Under the pieces are notes generated by a model that was not told the origin of the DNA, made no database searches, and saw nothing but the letters and a program-made list of their open reading frames with translations. Positions 34,421 through 42,292 of a stretch of 64,000 bases of DNA are shown piece by piece. Source of the stretch: Bacteroidales bacterium (lineage in GTDB: Bacteria > Bacteroidota > Bacteroidia > Bacteroidales > Bacteroidaceae); contig JAUNKN010000002.1 of the NCBI GenBank assembly GCA_030532685.1, positions 50,197 to 114,196 on the forward strand. The letters run 5' to 3'. Position 1 is the first letter of the stretch; each line of letters opens with the position of its first letter. Both the position numbers and the translations under genes were made by a program.

Positions 34421-35464
34421 ATGAATAAGGAATTGACTGACGACAAAATAGTTGAAATAGAGAATACGCGACCGCACGTAGTTATTCTTGGAGCAGGGGC
34501 CACCATTGCTACCATCCCCAATGGAGATAAAAATGGTAAGTGTAGCTCTGTTATGGACGGATTCATTCAGAATCTTGGGCTTGAACCCATCCTGCAAGGT
34601 CTAAACTTTAGCACTCAAAGCGGAGATATAGAGAAGATATATACAGAACTATTAGAATGTGGGGAAGAATGCCGAGAGGTACGTTTGCAACTTGAAAACG
34701 CTATTTTTTCCTACTTTGCAAAACTGCAATTGCCTGACGAAATAACAATATATGACAAGCTTGTACTTGCACTAACAAGTAAAGACATCATCGCGACGTT
34801 CAATTGGGATCCGTTACTGATAGAAGCATATAACAGAGCGTCAGAAATTACAAACAATCTGCCTAAACTTACCTTCTTGCATGGCAATGTAGCTGCTGGC
34901 TATTGTGAGCAATGTGGTCATTTTGGCTCCCTACAACGAGTCTTGTGTGACCATTGTGATACTCCTTATCACAGATCACCTCTACTATATCCCGTACGAA
35001 ATAAAGACTACAATTCAAATCCATTCATCAGACAAGAATGGATTCATTTGAAATCCTATTTATGTAGGGCGAAAATGATTACTATTTTTGGCTATAGAGC
35101 TCCCGACACCGATGTGGAAGCAGCCCAGTTGCTTAAAGAGGCTTTTACGGAGTATCTTCCAGCTCAAAGATTTAGTCACATAGATATTATTGAGCGGCCT
35201 AATTTTAACTATGATGAACTCAGTCAGATATGGAGAGAGTTTGCCCGTATAACAAACGATAATTTTTGTATTTATGATTCATTCTACAACAGTTACTTGG
35301 CAAAGTCTCCACGACGTACGGTAGAGTGTTTGTGTAAGCGCAATAAGGGATGGTGGGGACGTTCTGAAATCGTACTGGAAGAGGAGGATAGCTGGACAGA
35401 TGTACAAGGAAAACTATCACCTCTATTATATGAAGAGAACTTAGTAAAAAGGTGTTGGAAGTAA
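34421..35464 (+). CDS. SIR2-like protein with zinc ribbon, possible defence gene
   Basis: A 347-residue protein with the sequence logic of a SIR2 fold. VVILGAGATIATIP (20-33) matches the NAD-binding GAGxS/T loop, ATFNWDPLL (125-133) the T-x-N-x-D motif, and FLHGN (152-156) the catalytic His-Gly. A four-Cys zinc ribbon follows (Cys162, 165, 176, 179), then IFGYRAPDTD (222-231), like the G-x-S/D end of the Rossmann core. About 100 C-terminal residues match nothing I know. Base composition is clearly more A/T-rich than the neighbours. It stands alone with its own terminator. Divergent SIR2 domains often act as NAD-consuming effectors in anti-phage systems; that role is an inference, and a metabolic deacylase remains possible. 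Confidence 0.7.
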   Translation: MNKELTDDKIVEIENTRPHVVILGAGATIATIPNGDKNGKCSSVMDGFIQNLGLEPILQGLNFSTQSGDIEKIYTELLECGEECREVRLQLENAIFSYFAKLQLPDEITIYDKLVLALTSKDIIATFNWDPLLIEAYNRASEITNNLPKLTFLHGNVAAGYCEQCGHFGSLQRVLCDHCDTPYHRSPLLYPVRNKDYNSNPFIRQEWIHLKSYLCRAKMITIFGYRAPDTDVEAAQLLKEAFTEYLPAQRFSHIDIIERPNFNYDELSQIWREFARITNDNFCIYDSFYNSYLAKSPRRTVECLCKRNKGWWGRSEIVLEEEDSWTDVQGKLSPLLYEENLVKRCWK

Positions 35465-35505
35465 ATCCTATCACTTTATAAGAACTGATTAGCAACCAGA
35501 AACAC

Positions 35506-35546
35506 AAAAACTCCCCACAGCTCAATAAAAGCTGTGGGGAGTTTTT
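35506..35546. terminator. Bidirectional terminator after the SIR2-like gene
   Basis: AAAAACTCCCCACAGCT (35506-35522) pairs with AGCTGTGGGGAGTTTTT (35530-35546) around CAATAAA. It separates two convergent genes. Confidence 0.88.
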
Positions 35547-35569
35547 TATAGGAATTGAGGAAAGCTGTT

Positions 35570-36775
35570 TTAGAGTTCGAGGTCGCCACCGTGAATTTCG
35601 TGCCAAGGGAGGCCCTGCTTGTTGAGTTCTTCCATGAAGGGATCGGGATCGAACTCCTCGACATTGTGCACACCGGGCTTGCTCCAAATGCCTTGCATAA
35701 AGAGGCGAGCACCGATGCAGGCAGGAACTCCTGTGGTGTAGCTCACGCCCTGCATGCCTGTCTCGTCATAGGCAGCTTGGTGAGAGCAGTTGTTGTAGAC
35801 GTAGTAGGTGCGTTCCTCGCCATCCTTGATACCACGGATGCGGCAACCGATGGAGGTTTCGCCCTCATAGTTTTCGCCCAAGTCTTGAGGGTTAGGCAGC
35901 ACGGCCTTGAGGAATTGGAGGGGCTGAATCATGTGTCCCTCGTAGTTGATGGGCACAATGCTGTCCATACCGATGTTTTGGATGACACGCAGGTGTGTGA
36001 GATATTCTTGACCAAAGGTCATCCAAAAGCGGGCGCGCTTGATGGTAGGGAAATTGATGACGAGGCTCTCGATTTCCTCATGGTGCAAGAGGTAGCTCTC
36101 GCGAGGACCGATATTAGGATAGTTGAGCGTCTTGTGAATTTCGAGAGGCTCGGTTTCTACCCATTTGCCATTTTCCCAGTACATACCCTTTTGCGTGATT
36201 TCGCGGATGTTGATTTCGGGGTTGAAGTTGGTGGCAAAAGCCTTGCCATGGTCGCCTGCGTTGCAATCGACGATGTCGAGGTAGTGGATTTCGTCGAAGT
36301 GGTGCTTGGCGGCATAGGCCGTGTAGATGCTCGTGACACCAGGGTCGAAACCGCAGCCGAGAATGGCGCAAAGGCCAGCCTTCTCGAAGCGCTCGCGATA
36401 GGCCCACTGCCAAGAGTACTCAAAGTGTGCCTTGTCCTTGGGCTCATAGTTGGCCGTGTCCATGTAGTTGCAGCCAGCTTCCAAGCAAGCCTCCATGATG
36501 GTGAGGTCTTGGTAGGGGAGGGCGAGGTTCATCACGAGATCGGGTTGGAACTCTTTGAAGAGTGCCACGAGCTGAGGCACCTCGTCGGCATCGACTTGTG
36601 CGGTCTTGATGTCGTTGCGCAGCCCCATGTCGGCAATGCGCTTGGCAATGGCATCGCACTTGGATTTGGTGCGCGAGGCAATCATAATTTCGCTAAACAC
36701 GTCTGAGTTTTTAGCGACCTTTACGGCAGCTACGGTAGCTACACCGCCAGCTCCAATAATGAGGATTTTTCCCAT
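35570..36775 (-). CDS. Carboxynorspermidine synthase (saccharopine dehydrogenase-like)
   Basis: A 401-residue NAD(P)H-dependent reductase. The N-terminal Rossmann fold has IGAGGVATVAAVKVAKN, and the family residues MNLALPYQDLTIMEACLEAG, YMDTANYE and LGCGFDPGVTSIYTAYA follow. In Bacteroidota this branch of the LYS9-like family makes carboxynorspermidine or carboxyspermidine from diaminopropane or putrescine and aspartate semialdehyde, the first step of the alternative spermidine pathway. The partner decarboxylase (NspC) is not in the window. The MGKILIIGAGG start is standard. It is encoded convergently with the SIR2-like gene. Confidence 0.88.
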   Translation of the reverse strand: MGKILIIGAGGVATVAAVKVAKNSDVFSEIMIASRTKSKCDAIAKRIADMGLRNDIKTAQVDADEVPQLVALFKEFQPDLVMNLALPYQDLTIMEACLEAGCNYMDTANYEPKDKAHFEYSWQWAYRERFEKAGLCAILGCGFDPGVTSIYTAYAAKHHFDEIHYLDIVDCNAGDHGKAFATNFNPEINIREITQKGMYWENGKWVETEPLEIHKTLNYPNIGPRESYLLHHEEIESLVINFPTIKRARFWMTFGQEYLTHLRVIQNIGMDSIVPINYEGHMIQPLQFLKAVLPNPQDLGENYEGETSIGCRIRGIKDGEERTYYVYNNCSHQAAYDETGMQGVSYTTGVPACIGARLFMQGIWSKPGVHNVEEFDPDPFMEELNKQGLPWHEIHGGDLEL

Positions 36776-36893
36776 AGTTATGTGTAGTTTGTTTGTTTCC
36801 TACAGGCGAAAATACGATTTTTCTATGGAGTAGGCACTACAAAAAGACTTATAGTTCGTTGTATGAGGTCGTTTTCTCTCTAATCCATACGAC

Positions 36894-36918
36894 TCAAGGC
36901 CTCAGAGGGAGGCCTTGA
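36894..36918. terminator. Hairpin between lipoprotein and carboxynorspermidine synthase genes
   Basis: TCAAGGCCTC pairs with GAGGCCTTGA around AGAGG. It lies past the stop of the minus-strand lipoprotein gene; no long T-run follows. Confidence 0.5.
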
Positions 36919-36964
36919 ATATAGGAGAAGTAAGGAAAATGTGGAGTCAGAAGAGAGGGGTAGG

Positions 36965-37507
36965 TCATTTCCAATGCGGATTGTCTACCTTGTTGATTTG
37001 GTAGCTATCTCCATGAGGCACGAGGGAAAGGGTGATGGTGTGCGTCTCGTAGTCGGTCATGGTCACCTTATATTCGTCGGTTTGGTTGCCTTGCTCGATG
37101 CGAAGCGACAAAATTTGCTTGTCGAAACTGGGGTCTTGCCCACCAATGCGAAAATATAATGCACCATTTCCCTGTTTATAGCCATCATATTCTCCCAAAA
37201 TGTCACGATCCTTTTGTTGGAGAAAGGAGAGGCATTGAGGAGTGCAGCAGGTGGTGAGGAGTTGGTCGAGGGCATTGGCGTCGTCGCCTTCGATCAAGGG
37301 CATTCCTTCCAAGGCCAGGAGGCGTGTGTAGAAGCTCCAAAGAAAAGCTTTTTGGCCCAATTCTTTTTCGGCCGTAGAGGAAATAGAGTCGACAACCGAA
37401 CTTTCGGGAGCTTTAGAGAGAGGAGTCTCGTTGTTTTGCTTGGATTGGCAGCTGGTAAATGCGGATGCACTCAGAAGGAGCATGAAAAGAAGGACCTGTT
37501 TAAGCAT
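36965..37507 (-). CDS. Lipoprotein of unknown function (DUF3828-like)
   Basis: A 180-residue predicted lipoprotein: signal peptide MLKQVLLFMLLLSASAF followed by lipobox FTSC. The mature part has a helix-rich start with a Cys pair (TCCTPQCLSFL) and ends in beta-strands (YKVTMTDYETHTITLSL, then GDSYQINKVDN). The layout resembles small DUF3828-type exported proteins, but I am not sure of the family. It has its own -7 element (37604-37611). No neighbour suggests a function. Confidence 0.7.
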   Translation of the reverse strand: MLKQVLLFMLLLSASAFTSCQSKQNNETPLSKAPESSVVDSISSTAEKELGQKAFLWSFYTRLLALEGMPLIEGDDANALDQLLTTCCTPQCLSFLQQKDRDILGEYDGYKQGNGALYFRIGGQDPSFDKQILSLRIEQGNQTDEYKVTMTDYETHTITLSLVPHGDSYQINKVDNPHWK

Positions 37508-37603
37508 AACGATAAAGTATTGGAGAATAATGAAAAAGTCCAGATGCTCGGCGTCAAATGAAGGGGAGCAAGGCTATGGGATAAGAGGGGTTTCTTCTGC
37601 GGA

Positions 37604-37611
37604 CAAAAGTA
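37604..37611 (-). promoter_or_regulatory. -7 element upstream of the lipoprotein gene
   Basis: TACTTTTG on the minus strand, about 97 bases upstream of the start. No exact TTG at the expected spacing. Confidence 0.4.
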
Positions 37612-37740
37612 CGTATTTCGGAGGAAATGAAAAAGCCTTAGATTCTAAATCTAAAGAGATTTTTTACGAAGATGGGCTGTACTTGCTTTGTATGCCTATA
37701 TGTGTCGGACAGAAGGATGGCGAAAGAGAGAGGACGCCCC

Positions 37741-38364
37741 CTATTGAAACTCTCCTCCGCTCACCCCCATGGCAGAGGTGAGTGAATATCCGAGGATTTC
37801 GGATTGAAAACCACGGCCAGCCAGAGGTTGCATCCCAAAGAGGGTGATGGATTTTTGAGGGAGCGCTTCGCCCTGCTCGGGAGTGGGAGGGGTGGCACAA
37901 AGTTGCTTGATGCGTTGAGCTAAGCGCAGACTTTCGTCGGTGAAACCATCAAGATCGGCAATGAGCATGATGCGCTCTACTTGCGCATCGAGCAGAAGGC
38001 TCTCGAAACTCTGAACGAGCAAATCGTCGCGCGACACAATGGGCTCGATAGGGAGCGAAGCCAGTGTAAACTCTCCGAGATGATCCTTAAAAGCTTTGCC
38101 GTTGAGTTCATTGTCGAAATGAGAAGGAGTGAAGTGAGTGAGAGAGCTTTTCTCTTGTTCGTGGATGAAGATGACTTGCACGTCATTTTCTCCTGGAGTG
38201 AGTCCGCCATCGAGGGCGATGCAGTCCAGCCAGTGAGCGAGGTCGGCCTGAGGAATGCGGCGGCCGAGCATACGTTCAAAATTGACAATGAGGTCGAATG
38301 CCACGTGATCTAAATGTTGGGCATCAACGAGGATGATATTGCGAGCGAAGGAGTTATTTTGCAT
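37741..38364 (-). CDS. Conserved hypothetical protein
   Basis: A 207-residue cytosolic protein starting MQNNSFARNIILVDAQHLDH (ATG 38362-38364). It has a hydrophobic N-terminal strand ending in Asp, then VNFERMLGRRIPQADLAHWLDCIALDGGL, a central strand VQVIFIHE, and a second half with VERIMLIADLDGF. The alternating strand/helix pattern suggests an alpha/beta fold, possibly nuclease- or NYN-like because of acidic residues after strands (VDAQ, ADLD), but this is a guess. It has an exact promoter (38494-38525), supporting the short start over an open frame reaching 38781. I do not recognise a named family. Confidence 0.65.
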   Translation of the reverse strand: MQNNSFARNIILVDAQHLDHVAFDLIVNFERMLGRRIPQADLAHWLDCIALDGGLTPGENDVQVIFIHEQEKSSLTHFTPSHFDNELNGKAFKDHLGEFTLASLPIEPIVSRDDLLVQSFESLLLDAQVERIMLIADLDGFTDESLRLAQRIKQLCATPPTPEQGEALPQKSITLFGMQPLAGRGFQSEILGYSLTSAMGVSGGEFQ

Positions 38365-38493
38365 AGCTTGTGGTTTGTTCTTTGTCGTCGGTATAAAAAC
38401 GGTTTTACGCAGCAGTTTCGAGAGGGATTGAATGAGCCTACGTGTGATTTCTTTTTTGTAGAAGGAAGAGAGAGTGGAGCATGATTCGCTTTG

Positions 38494-38525
38494 CAAATTT
38501 ACAGTAATCATGTGAATGCTACCAA
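38494..38525 (-). promoter_or_regulatory. Promoter, TTG-N21-TAAATTTG
   Basis: On the minus strand TTG (38523-38525) is followed after 21 bases by TAAATTTG (38494-38501). It would drive the conserved hypothetical gene at 37741-38364 with a leader of about 125 bases. Confidence 0.6.
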
Positions 38526-38555
38526 GCGAATCTGGGTGAAATACTTTATTGCATC

Positions 38556-38603
38556 CGTAAAAAAACAACTGCACAGACCGCGTGGGAAAAGTCTGTGCAG
38601 TTG
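38556..38603 (-). terminator. Terminator of the TonB operon
   Basis: CAACTGCACAGAC (38566-38578) pairs with GTCTGTGCAGTTG (38591-38603). On the minus strand it is followed by TTTTTTT, a standard intrinsic terminator after the last gene of the operon. Confidence 0.85.
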
Positions 38604-38630
38604 CTTGTCGAATGATGGATTCGCACGGAG

Positions 38631-39578
38631 TCATTTGATGCTCACATCTCTGACTTGTACCTGTGTGCGAGGGAGAAGTTGTGAGGAGCGAGCAATGACA
38701 CGTTGGGCGATATTGTCTTTGAGGAAAAAATAGTAGCTCTTCATGGTACTGCGCGTGCGAGGGTCGGTACAAATGGCCCATACGGAGCGCACGAGGGGGT
38801 ATTCGCCCGTAGCAATGTAGTATTGATAGGGGCGCTGCCAGTCTTTGGCGGCTTGCCCCACTTTGCCTACGAGCATAACTCGCACATCGAGGTCTCGGAA
38901 ATGTTGGAGCACCGCTGTGTCGCCTTGTTGCACACGAAGCCAGTCGGTCGATACGACACCTATCACATCTGGATTGCTCTTCACGGCCTCGATCACGGCT
39001 TTGTTACTTCCTTGAGCATATACATTGCCCGAGAGAGGACGGCCTGCATTGAGCGAATCTTTCATATAGCGCACTGTGCTCGACCCTGATTCGTCAAAAA
39101 GGAGCGAAAGAGCTCCACGCTTGCTACCGACTTCGAGCTGTTCCCATTTCGTTATTTTTCCACTTACGATGCCGCGTATCTCTGCCAAATTGATGACCGT
39201 GTCGGGATTCTCACGATGGACAATGAGTGCAAAGGCATCGTAGCCTATGCGACTTTGCACCAAGGGGAGATTGTGCGTTTCGACGAGGATCTTTTCCTTT
39301 TCGGTGAGTTGGCGGGTTGCAATGGCTAAGCGTACACTATCGTTGAGGAGGAGACGAATCGCACTATCCTCATTGCAAAACCAAGGGCGCATGCTTGCTT
39401 CTGGAGTGCGCAAACCATAGAGGTTGTCGAGCTCTTTGACGATAGGTTCGAAACCATTGTCGGCTGTGTAGCGTACATCGTCTTCCTGTAAGAAATTCTT
39501 AGAGGGTTGAGCACCTCCGCAGGCATATAGTCCAGTGAGCAGGAGGAAAAGGATAAAGAAAAGAGGAGAAAGACGCAT
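38631..39578 (-). CDS. PstS-like substrate-binding lipoprotein of the TonB operon
   Basis: A 315-residue predicted lipoprotein with signal peptide MRLSPLFFILFLLLTGLYAC and lipobox LYAC. The fold is a type 2 periplasmic binding protein: AFALIVHRENPDTVINLAEI (the PstS strand and helix), GKITKWEQL, and the binding loop DESGSSTVRYMKDSL, close to the phosphate-binding loop of PstS. No ABC permease genes are near; it is the last gene of an exbB-exbD-exbD-tonB-tonB_C unit with 12 bases to the gene before. This pairing recurs in Bacteroidota, but the ligand and its link to TonB are unclear. Confidence 0.82.
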   Translation of the reverse strand: MRLSPLFFILFLLLTGLYACGGAQPSKNFLQEDDVRYTADNGFEPIVKELDNLYGLRTPEASMRPWFCNEDSAIRLLLNDSVRLAIATRQLTEKEKILVETHNLPLVQSRIGYDAFALIVHRENPDTVINLAEIRGIVSGKITKWEQLEVGSKRGALSLLFDESGSSTVRYMKDSLNAGRPLSGNVYAQGSNKAVIEAVKSNPDVIGVVSTDWLRVQQGDTAVLQHFRDLDVRVMLVGKVGQAAKDWQRPYQYYIATGEYPLVRSVWAICTDPRTRSTMKSYYFFLKDNIAQRVIARSSQLLPRTQVQVRDVSIK

Positions 39579-39590
39579 AGGAAAACTGTC

Positions 39591-40010
39591 TTATTTCTTC
39601 GCAGATTTAGGGAGAGTGAAGTAGACGGGGAGCGACATCCAAGCCTCTACGGCTTTTCCACCGATCGCTTTAGCGGGAATGAAACGAGGCAAAGCACGCA
39701 ACACACGTTTGGCTTCGTCATCGCAACTGGGGCTGAGTGAATGTTCTATCTCTACATCGCCAACACTACCATTGGGTTGCACTGCAAAGCGAGCGAGAAC
39801 GTAGCCTTCGATTTTTTGTTGCAGAGCGTCGGCGGGATATTGGAGGCTTTTGGCAATGCAGGTTGCAAGAGCTTCATTGCCGCCTACAAATTCGGGAGTA
39901 GACTCGAGGTTGCAGTGTCTGATCTTGTTGTAGACTTCGTCATTGTTGTTTTGAGCTATAGCAGCCATGGGGAGAACAGCGAGAAGACCTACAAAGAAAA
40001 GAGCTTTCAT
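39591..40010 (-). CDS. Periplasmic TonB C-terminal domain protein with signal peptide
   Basis: A 139-residue protein. The N-terminus MKALFFVGLLAVLPMAAIAQ is a cleavable signal peptide, not a TonB anchor. Residues 50-135 form a TonB_C domain: LQYPADALQQKIEGYVLARF, VQPNGSVGDVEI, and ALPRFIPAKAIGGKAVEAW. There is no membrane anchor and no Pro-rich spacer, so it cannot take energy from ExbBD in the usual way and may bind receptors or compete with full TonB. It is separated from the tonB gene by a 122-base gap with a strong hairpin. Confidence 0.82.
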   Translation of the reverse strand: MKALFFVGLLAVLPMAAIAQNNNDEVYNKIRHCNLESTPEFVGGNEALATCIAKSLQYPADALQQKIEGYVLARFAVQPNGSVGDVEIEHSLSPSCDDEAKRVLRALPRFIPAKAIGGKAVEAWMSLPVYFTLPKSAKK

Positions 40011-40056
40011 AAAGAGAAGAGTGATTTGGGATTAGATGTATGAAAGGATAAACATT

Positions 40057-40095
40057 CCCCCTGCGCCTCGTGGCCGAGGCCATAAGCGCAGGGGG
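40057..40095. terminator. Hairpin inside the TonB operon
   Basis: CCCCCTGCGC (40057-40066) pairs with GCGCAGGGGG (40086-40095), with a smaller CTCG/CGAG stem in the loop. No T-run follows on the minus strand. It may attenuate transcription or protect the upstream mRNA end. Confidence 0.55.
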
Positions 40096-40132
40096 CAAAT
40101 GTAGTGAGTACTGTCAAGACTCAGTAAAGAGA

Positions 40133-40981
40133 TTACTGAATGACGTAGCGAATAGGAAGGGTGAACCACACACGAACGGGCTTACCTTGTTGCTTACCAG
40201 GGGTGAAGCGAGGAAGCGACTTGACCACGCGAATGGCTTCAGCGTCACAGTGCGATTCAAGCGATTTTACAACTTGAACCTCTCCCACACGACCATCCTC
40301 AAGCACTACGAAACGCAAGGTTACGACACCTTGAATTTCTTGCTCTTGGGCGATGGCAGGATACTTAATGTGAGAGTTCACATACTTGAGCAGAGCTGCA
40401 TCGCCACCAGGGAAAGCTGGAGCTTGTTCCACCACGGTATATACCTTGGTATCCTCCTCGGGGGGAGCTTGCGAGCCACCAGCACTTTGGTTTTCCTTCA
40501 GGTCGTCGATATTGATACCGTCCTTCGAGTCGCCAGCATAATCTTGTGCTGCAATCGAAATTGTAGAGCGGCTCAGCTCTTCTTGGTTCTTGATTTTTTT
40601 CGTCTCATCGACTTGGTCCACAATTTCAGGAACGGTAAAAGCAATAGAAGCCTTAACGGCGACTTTCTGCAATTCCTGCTTGGGTTGTTCCTGAGGCACC
40701 TCAATCTTTTTCTCTTCCTTCTTAGGTTCGTCCTTCTTGAGTTCGGAGAGTTCTGTAACCATCTGTTCTTCACCTCCCATAGTAGCGCGGATAGCCTCGC
40801 TGGCCTTGGCATAGGTGAAAATGATTGCAGCGATGATGAGGATAGCAATCAGGATGTCGATAATGGCCCAAAGGTGACGCTTTCCAGCCTTGGAACGGAG
40901 ATCATAAGCACCGTACTCCTTGTTGCGCCCTTCGAAGACGAGATCGCACCATTCTTGCGATATGATATCTACTTTAGACAT
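40133..40981 (-). CDS. tonB: TonB energy transducer
   Basis: A 282-residue TonB. The cytoplasmic start carries KEYGAYDLRS, usual in Bacteroidota TonB, followed by a membrane anchor (about 36-60, LWAIIDILIAILIIAAIIF). A Lys/Glu/Pro-rich spacer with EEKKIEVPQEQPKQEL crosses the periplasm, and the C-terminal TonB domain (about 190-282) has VNSHIKYPAIAQEQEIQGVV and SLPRFTPGKQQGKPVRVW. It transmits ExbBD energy to outer-membrane receptors such as the SusC protein at 52846. It starts 24 bases after the second exbD. Confidence 0.93.
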   Translation of the reverse strand: MSKVDIISQEWCDLVFEGRNKEYGAYDLRSKAGKRHLWAIIDILIAILIIAAIIFTYAKASEAIRATMGGEEQMVTELSELKKDEPKKEEKKIEVPQEQPKQELQKVAVKASIAFTVPEIVDQVDETKKIKNQEELSRSTISIAAQDYAGDSKDGINIDDLKENQSAGGSQAPPEEDTKVYTVVEQAPAFPGGDAALLKYVNSHIKYPAIAQEQEIQGVVTLRFVVLEDGRVGEVQVVKSLESHCDAEAIRVVKSLPRFTPGKQQGKPVRVWFTLPIRYVIQ

Positions 40982-41005
40982 GTTGAATACTTGTTACTTA
41001 TGATG

Positions 41006-41635
41006 TTACTTAGCCAGACCAGCCACCATGGCTTTGTCCTGTTCGTTAATCTTGTCGATTACGTACTTGCCGATATAGCAGTTCTGCATTTCATCAAGTA
41101 CGTCGATCAAGTTGCGGTAGTTCGAGTCGTCCATGGGCTTGATGATAGCTGTAGGAGTACCGTCTGCATTCTTGATCTTTGACAAGCGCTCTTTGTATTC
41201 TTCTTTATTCTTCTTATCCTTTTCAGGGTTAGAAGTGAAGCGCCCTGCAAACTCTTTCTTGAGTTGCTCTACGGCTTGCTTAGCTTTTTGGTTCTTGCCG
41301 AGAAGTACGGCACGAATGCCGTCCTTACCATAGCTGGTTTCCTTGAGCTGAGCTTCCGAGGGCTTTCCTTCGAAGTAATAAAGCTTGTTGTCTTTACCGA
41401 TGATAATCGTGATAGCTTCGTCGGTCTGTACTTGGCTCTTGTTCTCTTGTTTGATGTCGTCCTTGTCCGAAGGCATGGTAATCTCCATCGTCTGAGGCTT
41501 GAGCAGAGTTGTACAGAGCATGAAGAAAGTCACGAGCAGCATGATCATGTCCACCATCGGTGTAAAGTCGACGCGGGCGTTCATCTTCTTTTGCTTAGAA
41601 TTGCCGCCACCGCCGCCTGTATCTAATTGTGCCAT
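41006..41635 (-). CDS. exbD: ExbD-family biopolymer transport protein (second copy)
   Basis: A 209-residue ExbD/TolR-type inner-membrane protein. After a short Gly-rich N-terminus (LDTGGGGGNSKQ) comes RVDFTPMVDMIMLLVTFFML, whose Asp in the membrane helix is the proton-carrying residue. A periplasmic domain with an unusually charged insert (PEKDKKNKEEYKERLSKIKN) follows. It lies 17 bases downstream of the first exbD. Paired ExbD copies in one operon are common in Bacteroidota, where both may enter the ExbB pentamer. Confidence 0.92.
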   Translation of the reverse strand: MAQLDTGGGGGNSKQKKMNARVDFTPMVDMIMLLVTFFMLCTTLLKPQTMEITMPSDKDDIKQENKSQVQTDEAITIIIGKDNKLYYFEGKPSEAQLKETSYGKDGIRAVLLGKNQKAKQAVEQLKKEFAGRFTSNPEKDKKNKEEYKERLSKIKNADGTPTAIIKPMDDSNYRNLIDVLDEMQNCYIGKYVIDKINEQDKAMVAGLAK

Positions 41636-41652
41636 AACTTTGTTCTATCTGA

Positions 41653-42267
41653 TTATTGGTTCTCACCCTTCAATGTAGTGATGAGGTTGTAGCGGGGCTC
41701 ATCAATACTACGGAGTGAGTTCATTACTTCTTTGATGGTGCTATAAGGCGTTTTTTCGTCTGCTTTGATAGCAATACGCATTTTTTCGCCGTTAGCTTTA
41801 CGGGCTGCTTTCACCCACTCTTTGAGTTCGTCGTTCACACTGTCGCAGGGAATACCAGCGTCGGGGTTCTCGTTGAGAATTTGGTTACGCTTGGCACTTT
41901 CCATATCTACCCATCCCCCAACGGTGTTGAGAGGAGTACCGAAAGTGGGAACTTCGGCAAAAGCCTTGAGCTGTGCATCGCTGAGGTTCAATTTCTTCTG
42001 ATCAATCAGCTCCTGAGCCATAGCACTCTGTGCTGTGGGGTTGTCCATATTCATGAAAATCTTGCCCTTGGGCGATACGAATATGGTGAGAAGGTTTGTC
42101 TCAGGAATTTTGATTTCAGATACCGAACCAGGAACTTGCACCTTGATAGGCTCTTCCTTGGTGAACGTTGCAGTAAGCATAAAGAAGGTAAGCAGCAGGA
42201 CCATGACGTCACTCATCGGCGTCATGTCGATGAATGTGTCTTGTTTTTTTACGTGAAAACGTCCCAT
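41653..42267 (-). CDS. exbD: ExbD-family biopolymer transport protein (first copy)
   Basis: A 204-residue ExbD. The single membrane helix DMTPMSDVMVLLLTFFMLTA has the essential Asp, and the periplasmic part ends in RSIDEPRYNLITTLKGENQ. A central insert of about 60 residues (QSAMAQELIDQKKLNLSDAQ onward) sets it apart from the second copy and from short proteobacterial ExbD. It starts 25 bases after exbB and is part of the same operon. Confidence 0.92.
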   Translation of the reverse strand: MGRFHVKKQDTFIDMTPMSDVMVLLLTFFMLTATFTKEEPIKVQVPGSVSEIKIPETNLLTIFVSPKGKIFMNMDNPTAQSAMAQELIDQKKLNLSDAQLKAFAEVPTFGTPLNTVGGWVDMESAKRNQILNENPDAGIPCDSVNDELKEWVKAARKANGEKMRIAIKADEKTPYSTIKEVMNSLRSIDEPRYNLITTLKGENQ

Positions 42268-42292
42268 TTCTTATGTGTTACCTTAGTTATGA

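Noticed and set aside
35555-36706. Long plus-strand open frame opposite carboxynorspermidine synthase
   Set aside because: It is an antisense shadow of a well-supported enzyme gene, with no recognisable domain and a terminator at its front.
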